Source of the DNA: Bradyrhizobium sp.
GTDB lineage: Bacteria; Pseudomonadota; Alphaproteobacteria; Rhizobiales; Xanthobacteraceae
Length of the DNA: 39,171 bases
Direction of reading: 5' to 3'
Assembly: GCA_028290305.1 (NCBI GenBank)
Contig: JAQGKC010000263.1
Span: forward strand, 1-39,171
Below, in pieces: positions 24,713 through 31,970 of the stretch; within the stretch, counting starts at the first letter, position 1, and the number at the start of each line of letters is the position of its first letter. Under the pieces are notes generated by a model, which was not told the origin of the DNA, did not search any database, and worked only from the letters and a program-made list of their open reading frames with translations. Made by a program: the position numbers and the translations under genes.

Positions 24713-24726
24713 TTGACGATCGTCAA
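24713..24726. promoter_or_regulatory. 14-bp perfect palindrome upstream of the RND transporter
   Basis: TTGACGATCGTCAA lies 55 bases before the GTG start. Its left half is also a good -35 box (TTGACG), with TAAATT 15 bases further on. A repressor bound here would block a sigma-70-type promoter. Confidence 0.4.
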
Positions 24727-24780
24727 TCCGCGTTAAATTTTGAATGAGGAAGTGAACGATTTTGCCCGCGCGGGAGTTGG

Positions 24781-27447
24781 GTGAGTGACGCCGTTTTGCG
24801 CGGCGAAAACCTGTTGCCCGTCATGATGAATTTAGCTGTTGTCCGGATTGTCGATTTCTGCGCCCGCTACCGGTGGACGGTCATTATTGCCGGCACGCTG
24901 CTGATGCTTGGAGCTGCGGCTTTCGATGCCGCTCGTTTCTCCGTGAATACGGATATCGAGGGGTTGATTTCCCAGAATCTTCCCTGGCATCAACGCCAAC
25001 AGCAGATGTCCCGGGCATTTCCGCAAAAAGGCATCTCGGCCGTTGTGAAAGCGCCGACAGCCGAAAACGCCGAGCTGGCAACTAACGAACTGGCGCAAAC
25101 CCTCTCAAAGAATCCAAAGCTGTTCCCCATGGTCGGACAACCCGACAGCGGAGACTTCTTTGAACGCAATGGCCTATTGTTCGGTTCTCCGGCCGAGGTC
25201 AAAAAGAGCGCCGAGGGACTGACGAACGCACAGCCGTTCATCTCCGGGCTCGCCGGCGATCCGAGCTTCCGAGGCGTGATGAAGGCGCTCTTGTTTGCGG
25301 CCGAGGGTGTTCAGGCCGGCAAGATCAAACTGGAGCAATTGGCATGGCCGCTCTCGCTCGCAGATCGAACGTTGAGTGACGTTCTCGCCGGCAAGCCAGC
25401 CACATTTTCCTGGCAGGAGCTCCTCCAGGGCCGCCCGGTGCCGGCCAATCAACTGCGGCACTTCATTGAGATTCAGCCTGCGCTCGATTTTACGGCGCTT
25501 CAGCCGGGACACAAGGCGACCGAAGGGATTCGCCGCGCCGCAGCCGATTTGAATCTGGAAGGCAAATTCGGAGCCACTGTCGATCTAACCGGCCAAGTGC
25601 CGATGAATGACGACCAATTCTCGGTCATCCGAAACAGCGCTTTGCGCGACACCTTGACGGCGGTGCTCGGCGTCCTAATCATTTTGTGGCTGGCGCTTCG
25701 CTCCTGGAAAATTATGGCCGCGGTGTTCTTCAGCCTGATGGTCGGGCTTGCGGCGACGGCAGCCCTTGGCCTCGCCATGGTCGGGGCCTTCAACCTGATC
25801 TCGATCGCATTCTTTGTGCTGTTCGTGGGCCTGGGAGTGGATTTCGGCATTCAGTTCAGCGTGCGCTATCGCACCGAGCGGCATGAACACGATGACCTGC
25901 GAGAGGCCCTGCGAAGCGCCGCCCGAAAGGCGGGCACCCCCCTCACCCTGGCCGCCGCAGCTACGGCTGTGGGATTTTTCGCGTTCCTGCCCACCGACTA
26001 TCAGGGCCTTTCGGAGCTGGGACTGATTGCCGGTTGCGGCATGTTGATCGCGTTCATCTGCAGCATCACGCTGGTACCGGCGATGCTGGCGGTACTCAAT
26101 CCGCCGGGCGAAACCACGGCGGTCGGCTTCAAAAGCCTCGCGCCGCTGGACGATTTCCTTCAGCGGCATCGCATTGCAGTGATCGCCGGCACGATCCTTC
26201 TCGTTCTGGCGGGTTCGCCGCTGTTGCTGCATCTGCCATTCGATTTCAATCCGGTCAATCTGCAAAACCCGAACTCGCCTTCGGTCATGATCTATCGTCA
26301 GTTGCAGCGAGATCCGGAAACCAGCGGCAACGATTCCGAGGTGTTGGCGCCGTCACTCGAACAAGCCGACGCCATCGCCAAGCGTCTGGCTCAGCTACCC
26401 GAAGTTTCACGTGCCCTGACGCTGAGCAGCTTTATTCCAGGCGATCAAGACCGGAAGATCGCCGCATTGAAGGCCGCGTCGCAGAAGCTTGGCACTGCGC
26501 TCAATCCCCCGAAGCAGCAGGCCGCTCCGAGCGATCAGGAGGTGATTGCTGCGATCCAAAATACAGCCGACAACCTTTCCAAGGCTGCGGGAAATGAAAA
26601 AGGGGTCGGCGCCGACGCTGCGCGGCACGTTTCCGATCTGCTCAAGCGTCTCGCCAGTGCAGATGCCGGCGTCCGAAGCAAGGCGGAAGCGGCGATCGTG
26701 CCACCCCTCGTTCACGATCTCGACCGGCTTCGCAAGAGCCTTGCGCCCGAGGCGATAACGATCAAGACGCTGCCGCCAGATCTGGTCCGCGATTGGGCAT
26801 TGCCTGACGGCAGAGCCCGCGTTCAAGCCATGCCGAAGGGCGATCCCAACGATACAGATGTGCTGCGAACATTCGCGATCGCCGTTCTTCGCGCCGAGCC
26901 GTCGGCCACCGGGGCGGCGATCAGCTACTACGAGTCCGGGAAAACAGTCACGTCGGCCTTTATCGAAGCAGGTATTCTGGCGCTGATCGCGATCTCGATT
27001 TTGCTGTTTATCGCATTGAGGCGCTTGACGGATGTATTGCTGACGCTGATCCCGCTCCTGGTCGCCGGCGCCGTTACACTCGAGATTTGCGTGCTCGACG
27101 GGCTCGCGCTCAATTTCGCAAACATCATAGCGCTGCCTCTGCTGCTCGGGGTCGGCGTCGCATTCAAGATCTACTACATTATGGCGTGGCGCGCCGGGAA
27201 GACCGGCCTGCTGCAATCGACGCTGACCAGAGCGGTGATATTCAGCGCCATGACCAACGCGGCTGCATTCGGCAGCATGTGGGCGTCGAGCTATCCCGGC
27301 ATGTCGAGCATGGGCAAGATGATGGCGCTGGCGCTGCTCTGCACGATGGCCGCCGCTGTGCTGTTCCAGCCGGTGCTGATGGGGCGCCCGCGGCAAGTGC
27401 AGGCCTTCCCGGAATCGCATCCGCATCTTCCCGAAGCCGCGGAATAG
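24781..27447 (+). CDS. RND-superfamily (MMPL) transporter, HpnN-like
   Basis: This inner-membrane protein of 888 residues has the two-fold repeated RND layout: TM1 (about 31-50), a large periplasmic domain (about 55-285), five helices (about 290-440), TM7 (about 460-480), a second periplasmic domain (about 485-725), and five more helices to about 865. G-L-G-V-D-F-G-I-Q-F-S-V-R-Y-R in the first half is the usual site of proton-relay residues. Length and layout fit HpnN, which moves hopanoids towards the outer membrane. No squalene-hopene cyclase or other hpn genes are here, so substrate assignment is tentative. The start is a GTG with GGGAG upstream. Confidence 0.8.
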   Translation: MSDAVLRGENLLPVMMNLAVVRIVDFCARYRWTVIIAGTLLMLGAAAFDAARFSVNTDIEGLISQNLPWHQRQQQMSRAFPQKGISAVVKAPTAENAELATNELAQTLSKNPKLFPMVGQPDSGDFFERNGLLFGSPAEVKKSAEGLTNAQPFISGLAGDPSFRGVMKALLFAAEGVQAGKIKLEQLAWPLSLADRTLSDVLAGKPATFSWQELLQGRPVPANQLRHFIEIQPALDFTALQPGHKATEGIRRAAADLNLEGKFGATVDLTGQVPMNDDQFSVIRNSALRDTLTAVLGVLIILWLALRSWKIMAAVFFSLMVGLAATAALGLAMVGAFNLISIAFFVLFVGLGVDFGIQFSVRYRTERHEHDDLREALRSAARKAGTPLTLAAAATAVGFFAFLPTDYQGLSELGLIAGCGMLIAFICSITLVPAMLAVLNPPGETTAVGFKSLAPLDDFLQRHRIAVIAGTILLVLAGSPLLLHLPFDFNPVNLQNPNSPSVMIYRQLQRDPETSGNDSEVLAPSLEQADAIAKRLAQLPEVSRALTLSSFIPGDQDRKIAALKAASQKLGTALNPPKQQAAPSDQEVIAAIQNTADNLSKAAGNEKGVGADAARHVSDLLKRLASADAGVRSKAEAAIVPPLVHDLDRLRKSLAPEAITIKTLPPDLVRDWALPDGRARVQAMPKGDPNDTDVLRTFAIAVLRAEPSATGAAISYYESGKTVTSAFIEAGILALIAISILLFIALRRLTDVLLTLIPLLVAGAVTLEICVLDGLALNFANIIALPLLLGVGVAFKIYYIMAWRAGKTGLLQSTLTRAVIFSAMTNAAAFGSMWASSYPGMSSMGKMMALALLCTMAAAVLFQPVLMGRPRQVQAFPESHPHLPEAAE

Positions 27448-27592
27448 GCTGCATATCGCGGCCGATGCCTGGCACCAACCGCGTAAAAAGCGCGGGCAAG
27501 ACCCGACAACCGTTCAGCGCATGGCTTGTCTCCCGCCGCGGTATTACGCGCCGACAACACACCCCAATCCGCATCAAGCGTCAGCCTTGCAA

Positions 27593-27606
27593 CACGGCTT
27601 GCCGTG
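27593..27606. promoter_or_regulatory. 14-bp palindrome upstream of a marR gene
   Basis: cacggc-tt-gccgtg is a perfect inverted repeat about 100 bases before the MarR start used here. It might be an operator or part of the leader. There is no other support. Confidence 0.25.
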
Positions 27607-27707
27607 CCTTCATGGTTGATAAGATGGATGCAACACGACCATCGACAAGTGCACGCAAATCTCAGAAATCGCTTTGTCAGGATATTACATTTAGCTACAA
27701 GACGACG

Positions 27708-28277
27708 ATGCCCTCCAAAACCACCAAACGTGAGAACAAATCTCCGTCGCGTCCCTCGCGAAGCCCGCATCCGGGGCTGGCGATCGACTTTGAGCGTTAC
27801 ATTCCGACCGCCTTGTCCAGTCTCGTAGCGAAGCTGAGAGCGAACGCGAATGTGTTTTTCTCGCGGAGTTACGGGGTTTCACTCGCGGAGTGGCGCATCT
27901 TGTCCTTTCTCGCCGAGCACGGACCGGCCAGCGCCTATGATATCTGGACGAAGGCAAATCTGGACAAGGCCGTTGTCAGCCGGGAGACTGGCGCGCTCAA
28001 GCGAAAGGGTTTGGTCAAGATCGAGCCCGTCAAGGGCGATGTCCGCAATAGATCGGAGATCCGGCTATCGAGGACCGGGACGGAATTACTGGACCGCAGC
28101 TTCAACGAGGTGCTGCGGCGACACGACAACCTCACGGCCGGACTCGATGCCAAATCGGTCGAGACCTTGCTCCGCGTGGTTCGTCATCTCGAAAGCCGCA
28201 TCCCGCACATGAGTGAAGAATCCGACCTTCCCTTTTCGAAACATGCTCCTTTCAAGCGTATCACGCGAAACACATAG
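27708..28277 (+). CDS. MarR-family transcriptional regulator
   Basis: This protein of about 189 residues has a winged helix-turn-helix core: V-S-L-A-E-W-R-I-L-S-F-L-A-E-H-G-P-A-S-A-Y-D-I-W, then the recognition helix D-K-A-V-V-S-R-E-T-G-A-L-K-R-K-G-L-V, and the wing with the conserved D-x-R-N-R-S-E-I-R-L-S-x-T-G. A basic, Ser/Pro/Lys-rich N-terminal tail precedes it. Start choice is uncertain: in-frame ATGs exist at 27612, 27624 and 27708, none with a strong ribosome binding site. It is convergent with the Rieske oxygenase gene and may regulate that cluster, but it has no shared promoter with it. Confidence 0.82.
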   Translation: MPSKTTKRENKSPSRPSRSPHPGLAIDFERYIPTALSSLVAKLRANANVFFSRSYGVSLAEWRILSFLAEHGPASAYDIWTKANLDKAVVSRETGALKRKGLVKIEPVKGDVRNRSEIRLSRTGTELLDRSFNEVLRRHDNLTAGLDAKSVETLLRVVRHLESRIPHMSEESDLPFSKHAPFKRITRNT

Positions 28278-28315
28278 CAGGGCGTATCGACTGCCGGCGC
28301 CCAGACATTCATCGC

Positions 28316-29578
28316 CTAAACTTGCATCGCAGCCATCACGCTATCGTCTTCATGGAACAGCTTTGCGCGATCAAGCACCACCTGGTGGGCTCTGATCCGA
28401 TAGAGACGATTCTCGCGGGTCGGTAGCGGCCGTTCACCGGTCTCCTGGAATTTACGGGCTTCGGCCATCAAACGCCTCCGCATCTTCACGATGGCGATGT
28501 CGCTCGTTCCCAGATGTTCCTGGCTGCGATCGACGATAGGCCCAGCCGATTCCGTCACCATGGCATCCTGCGCGCGGATACCTTCAATGCCGGTGAAGGA
28601 TATCGTCTTTTGCACCTGACGGTCGATCCGGTAGTCGTTGGCTGCGGTTTCCGTCGGCGTCGTGGTGCCGGGAACGACACGGCGGTGGGTGTTCTCGCCA
28701 TTGCGCCACGCGCGCACCTCTTCCGCGCCCAGCGGCCGGTCGCGCCGGAAACTCACGGCGATCACCCAGCAATGGGTGTCGTCTTTCGGCACCCACATGC
28801 GCGTCATCAGCGCCGCACCGGGCGGCGGCGTGATCATCGTGTAGAACGGCAGCAGAAACTGATTCAGGCGCCAGTAGGACTTGTCGTCGTCGACATTGCG
28901 TTGCGAGGCGGCGATAAAGCCGTAGTCGGTGTCCTTGACGTGCCAGCGCGGCGAGCGGTCTTCCTGAAAATAACTTCCGGACAGCGCCTGCTTTTCGTTG
29001 TCGAGCTGATCCAGCTTGCGATGCAGGAAACTGACATGAGAGGCGTCGAGTTCTCCCTCCATGGCTTGAATCGAATTGCACTCCTGCTCCCACCGCGATG
29101 CGAATAGATGCCCCTCCGGCAGATCGATCCATTCGAAATCGGGCATCGCTGCGAGACTGGCCTGATCTCCCATGAAGACCCATAGCAATCCGCCCGCCTC
29201 CCGCGCCGCATAGGCGCGCGCTTTCACCTTCCTGCGGTAGTCACTCTCCGGCGGTTCGCTCGGCATATCCAGGCAATTGCCGGCGGTATCGAATTTCCAG
29301 CCGTGATAGACGCAGCGGATGCCGCATTCCTCGTTGCGTCCGAAGAACAGGCTGGCGCGCCTGTGCGGGCAATGCTCGTCCATCACGCCGATATTGCCGT
29401 TGGTATCGCGGAATACGATCAGGTTTTCTCCGAGCAGGCGCAGCCGTACCGGGGCTTCGTCGCGGCCCGGCACTTCGCCCAACACCATCGCCGGAATCCA
29501 GAACGAGCGCAGATACTCGCCCATGAAGGTCTTACGGTCGGTACGGGTAAGGTTTTCGTTGTCTTCGGCTGACATCAT
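28316..29578 (-). CDS. Rieske non-heme iron oxygenase, large subunit (phthalate 4,5-dioxygenase-like)
   Basis: This protein of 420 residues is the catalytic subunit of an aromatic ring-hydroxylating or demethylating oxygenase. The Rieske [2Fe-2S] ligands are C70-P-H72 and C89-V-Y-H92, and the mononuclear iron site is D178-x2-H181-x4-H186. Length and sequence are closest to the phthalate-dioxygenase group, single-subunit type oxygenases that pair with an FMN/ferredoxin reductase. No reductase gene is in the window, so electrons must come from elsewhere. AAGGAG precedes the ATG. The Bug-type binding protein lies 77 bases upstream on the same strand, consistent with one operon. The substrate is unknown. 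Confidence 0.9.
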   Translation of the reverse strand: MMSAEDNENLTRTDRKTFMGEYLRSFWIPAMVLGEVPGRDEAPVRLRLLGENLIVFRDTNGNIGVMDEHCPHRRASLFFGRNEECGIRCVYHGWKFDTAGNCLDMPSEPPESDYRRKVKARAYAAREAGGLLWVFMGDQASLAAMPDFEWIDLPEGHLFASRWEQECNSIQAMEGELDASHVSFLHRKLDQLDNEKQALSGSYFQEDRSPRWHVKDTDYGFIAASQRNVDDDKSYWRLNQFLLPFYTMITPPPGAALMTRMWVPKDDTHCWVIAVSFRRDRPLGAEEVRAWRNGENTHRRVVPGTTTPTETAANDYRIDRQVQKTISFTGIEGIRAQDAMVTESAGPIVDRSQEHLGTSDIAIVKMRRRLMAEARKFQETGERPLPTRENRLYRIRAHQVVLDRAKLFHEDDSVMAAMQV

Positions 29579-29655
29579 CTGGACGTCTCCTTGGGGTATA
29601 TCGACCCCTTTTCCACGATCGAATCTTCACGCCACCGGCGAGCCATCGATCGTCC

Positions 29656-30630
29656 TTAATCGATCGAGATCTTCGCGGCCGAGGCAATCTCCTGCCATTT
29701 TACGATCTGTTTCCGAATCAGGGTGTCGAACTCCGCGGCCGTTGAACCCACTGGCTCCATGCCAAGTACGGTTGCCTTCTCGGCAAATGCCGGGGAACGG
29801 ATGTAACCGGCGAGATCCCCCGAGAGCCTGCTGACGAGTTCGTCAGGTGTCTTGCCTGCCACGACCACACCGAAGATCGAGTTCGCCTCATAGCCGGGAA
29901 AGGTCTCGCCGATGCGCGGATATTGCGGCGCGTTGGGAATTCGTGTGGCATTGGCAACACCGATCATTTTCAGTTGCTTGCCTTCCACATACTGCTGAAC
30001 CGAATGCCAGATGTCGAACATCAGCGGCACACGATTACCGAGCAAGTCGGTCAGGGCCGGGGCACTTCCATTATAAGGCACGTGAAGCATCTTGATGCCG
30101 GCAACTCTCTGCAACAACTCACCCGCAAGATGCGTCGAGGTCCCCGTGCCCGGAGAAGCGAACGCCAAAGGCTCTGTGGCCGACCGCGCGACCTTGAGGA
30201 ATCCTTCGAGGTCATCCGCCGGAAACGACGGATTCGCCACCAACACCACATGCGCTTCTGCTAGTTCGGTGATGCCGCGAAAATCCCGCAGCGTATCGTA
30301 TGGCAGCTTCTTCCGGATCGCGGGATTAATGGTGTGAGCCGAGATCACAAAACCGAGCGTATGCCCATCGGGTTGGGATTTTGCAACTTCAGCGCTGCCG
30401 ACAATCGTTCCGGCGCCGGCCCTGTTCTCGACGATGACAGGCACCGACCACTTCGCAGACATGGCATCGCCGATCAGCCGTGCCACAACGTCAGTCGGTC
30501 CTCCCGCCGAAAACGGAACGACGAACCGCACGTTGCCTGAAGGAAACCGGGTGTCTGCCCGGGCACGCGAGATGTAAGGAGCACCAAGCGCCGCGCCCAA
30601 GCCCACGACGAACTGCCTGCGTCGCAGCAC
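29656..30630 (-). CDS. Bug/TctC-family periplasmic solute-binding protein
   Basis: This protein of 324 residues has an R-R-R-Q-F-V-V-G-L-G-A-A-L-G-A signal resembling Tat signals, with cleavage near A-R-A-D. The mature part is a typical Bug protein: V-R-F-V-V-P-F-S-A-G-G-P-T-D-V-V-A-R, V-E-N-R-A-G-A-G, P-D-G-H-T-L, P-Y-D-T-L-R-D-F, and G-T-S-T-H-L-A-G-E-L. These proteins bind carboxylates, often aromatic or tricarboxylic acids, for tripartite transporters. The TctA/TctB membrane partners are not in the window, so it is an orphan receptor, a frequent state in this family. The start is a GTG with GGAGG six bases upstream. Confidence 0.92.
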   Translation of the reverse strand: MLRRRQFVVGLGAALGAPYISRARADTRFPSGNVRFVVPFSAGGPTDVVARLIGDAMSAKWSVPVIVENRAGAGTIVGSAEVAKSQPDGHTLGFVISAHTINPAIRKKLPYDTLRDFRGITELAEAHVVLVANPSFPADDLEGFLKVARSATEPLAFASPGTGTSTHLAGELLQRVAGIKMLHVPYNGSAPALTDLLGNRVPLMFDIWHSVQQYVEGKQLKMIGVANATRIPNAPQYPRIGETFPGYEANSIFGVVVAGKTPDELVSRLSGDLAGYIRSPAFAEKATVLGMEPVGSTAAEFDTLIRKQIVKWQEIASAAKISID

Positions 30631-30702
30631 GACTCCCTCCTTACATTTTTTTCCGGCCTCGGTCCGCCAACGATGCCGAGCGCCAAGCCAGGATCATATG
30701 GT

Positions 30703-30712
30703 TGTCATGACA
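30703..30712. promoter_or_regulatory. 10-bp palindrome upstream of the Bug gene
   Basis: TGTCATGACA lies 72 bases before the Bug start, inside the 271-base gap after the tautomerase gene. Partial symmetry extends a little further on both sides. It could be an operator of a separate promoter for the Bug-Rieske pair. Confidence 0.3.
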
Positions 30713-30901
30713 CCTATTGCAAGAAAATCTTTATTTGCGGCGCAGCAACGGCCACATCCCTCACGGCCATCCGGACGCGGCGCGGCGAAACGCCGACGCG
30801 AGCGCTCGGTGTGGGCGGACGGCCAACCTCCATTTTATGATGGCAGGCGATCTTCTCGCGTGGATGACGAGAGCTGAAAACTTGCTTGGCCGGCGGTCCG
30901 G

Positions 30902-31348
30902 TCAGCGGGACATCGTGAAGCTTTCCATCCGCGCCCTGTCCGCTTCAGGGAGAGACGCAGTCCATTTGGCTTCATCGCCGGGTTCTGGAAGGACGTGCCC
31001 GAACTCGGCCATTTGTCTCGGTACGAGATCGCTGATGTAGACCCAGATGTTGTTCGTCGGTAGCTGCGCCGCTTCTGCGAGTGCGGCGAGCATGGCGGCA
31101 ATCAGGGCATCCTTGCTTTCCATGCTTCGTCCGGCGCGAATTTGCCCGTTCACGAACACTTGCTGCCCGTGCAGCGGCACGCCGCCCACAAAGTATTTGC
31201 CAGGAGCGACCTCGACAAAAATGACCTGCGCGAAATAGGTCGGCGCGCCGGTCGCCTCATTGTGAATCCGGGTGATCTCGCGGGCGATCTTCGATCGCTT
31301 GCCGTCATCGAGACAACCTTCAAGGGTTGTAACCGTATAGGTCGGCAT
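30902..31348 (-). CDS. Tautomerase-superfamily protein, cis-3-chloroacrylic acid dehalogenase (cis-CaaD)-like
   Basis: This protein of 148 residues is about the length of cis-CaaD and Cg10062, a fused pair of beta-alpha-beta units. After removal of Met it starts with Pro1, the catalytic base of the superfamily. Counting from Pro1, the residues known to be essential in cis-CaaD are all present at identical positions: Pro1, His28, Arg70, Arg73, Tyr103 and Glu114. Further shared blocks include F-A-Q-V-x-F, G-G-V, I-W-V-Y and E-F/Y-G-x-x-L-P-x-P-G. Possible reactions are hydrolytic dehalogenation or hydration of 3-carbon acrylate/propiolate-type acids, or tautomerisation of a ring-cleavage product. 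GGGAG precedes the ATG; an upstream in-frame extension to 31504 crosses the operators and is rejected. Confidence 0.88.
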   Translation of the reverse strand: MPTYTVTTLEGCLDDGKRSKIAREITRIHNEATGAPTYFAQVIFVEVAPGKYFVGGVPLHGQQVFVNGQIRAGRSMESKDALIAAMLAALAEAAQLPTNNIWVYISDLVPRQMAEFGHVLPEPGDEAKWTASLPEADRARMESFTMSR

Positions 31349-31394
31349 GAATGCTCCCAGTGTTATTGTTGCTTGCAGCCGCGAATATCGATAG

Positions 31395-31406
31395 TTGTAT
31401 CTACAA
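31395..31406. promoter_or_regulatory. Operator candidate 1 (TTGTA-TC-TACAA)
   Basis: This perfect palindrome overlaps the likely -10 box of the tautomerase promoter on the minus strand. It has the same TTGTA-NN-TACAA core as operator 2, and the centres are 39 bases apart. Confidence 0.65.
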
Positions 31407-31428
31407 TCACTCTTCCCGGCTTTGTCAA
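31400..31428 (-). promoter_or_regulatory. Sigma-70-type promoter candidate for the tautomerase gene
   Basis: On the minus strand TTGACA (31428-31423) is followed, after 17 bases, by TGTAGA (31405-31400). The -35 box is perfect and the -10 box weak. The -10 lies within operator 1, so bound MarR would block it. Confidence 0.5.
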
Positions 31429-31432
31429 GATG

Positions 31433-31446
31433 ATTGTAGGTACAAT
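31433..31446. promoter_or_regulatory. Operator candidate 2 (ATTGTA-GG-TACAAT)
   Basis: This perfect palindrome with 6-base arms lies 41 bases before the marR start and just upstream of the tautomerase -35 box. Together with operator 1 it brackets the divergent promoters, as expected for autoregulated MarR-type control. Confidence 0.65.
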
Positions 31447-31487
31447 TATTTGGGTGGCCGGGATGCCAGCTAGTCAGGAGAAAACCC

Positions 31488-31925
31488 GTGCCGCCCCTAT
31501 TCACGGATTGCTATTGCACCCAGTTCCGCCGGACCTCCGGGGCTCTGACCAGGATCTACGACGAAGCGCTCAGGCCGGCCGGACTGCGGATCACGCAGTT
31601 TTCCCTGTTGCGAGGTTTGGGCCGCCTTGGCCCCGCAACCGTCACGCAGTTGGCCGAGGAGTCCGCGCTCGATCTGACGACCATCTCGCGAAACGTGAAA
31701 TTGCTGGTGGATCTCGGCTGGATCGAGTCGTCCGCTGGCGACAAGGACAAGCGCGAGAAAATCCTTCGTCTGAGCGAGTCAGGACAAAAGATCATCAAAC
31801 GTGCATTGCCGTACTTCAACAAGGCCCAGCGCCGCATCGAAGGTCAGATGCGGAAATACCTGCGGACGCCTACCGAGAGCCAATTGCTCGAGGCGCTCCA
31901 GGGGCTGCAAGGGGCTGCACGCTAG
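31488..31925 (+). CDS. MarR-family transcriptional regulator, divergent from the tautomerase
   Basis: This protein of 145 residues begins at a GTG, with AGGAG 8 bases upstream. The winged helix-turn-helix is clear: L-R-I-T-Q-F-S-L-L-R-G-L, V-T-Q-L-A-E-E-S-A-L-D-L-T-T-I-S-R-N-V-K-L-L, and the wing D-K-D-K-R-E-K-I-L-R-L-S-E-S-G. Two cysteines near the N-terminus (C-Y-C) could be redox- or ligand-sensitive, but that is a guess. It shares a 139-base intergenic region with the tautomerase gene, carrying two matching palindromes, so it probably represses itself and the catabolic genes until an acid inducer binds. Confidence 0.9.
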   Translation: MPPLFTDCYCTQFRRTSGALTRIYDEALRPAGLRITQFSLLRGLGRLGPATVTQLAEESALDLTTISRNVKLLVDLGWIESSAGDKDKREKILRLSESGQKIIKRALPYFNKAQRRIEGQMRKYLRTPTESQLLEALQGLQGAAR

Positions 31926-31970
31926 CTGTAGCGGATCTGGCTGCGACAGACAGGCACAACGCCTGCCCGA

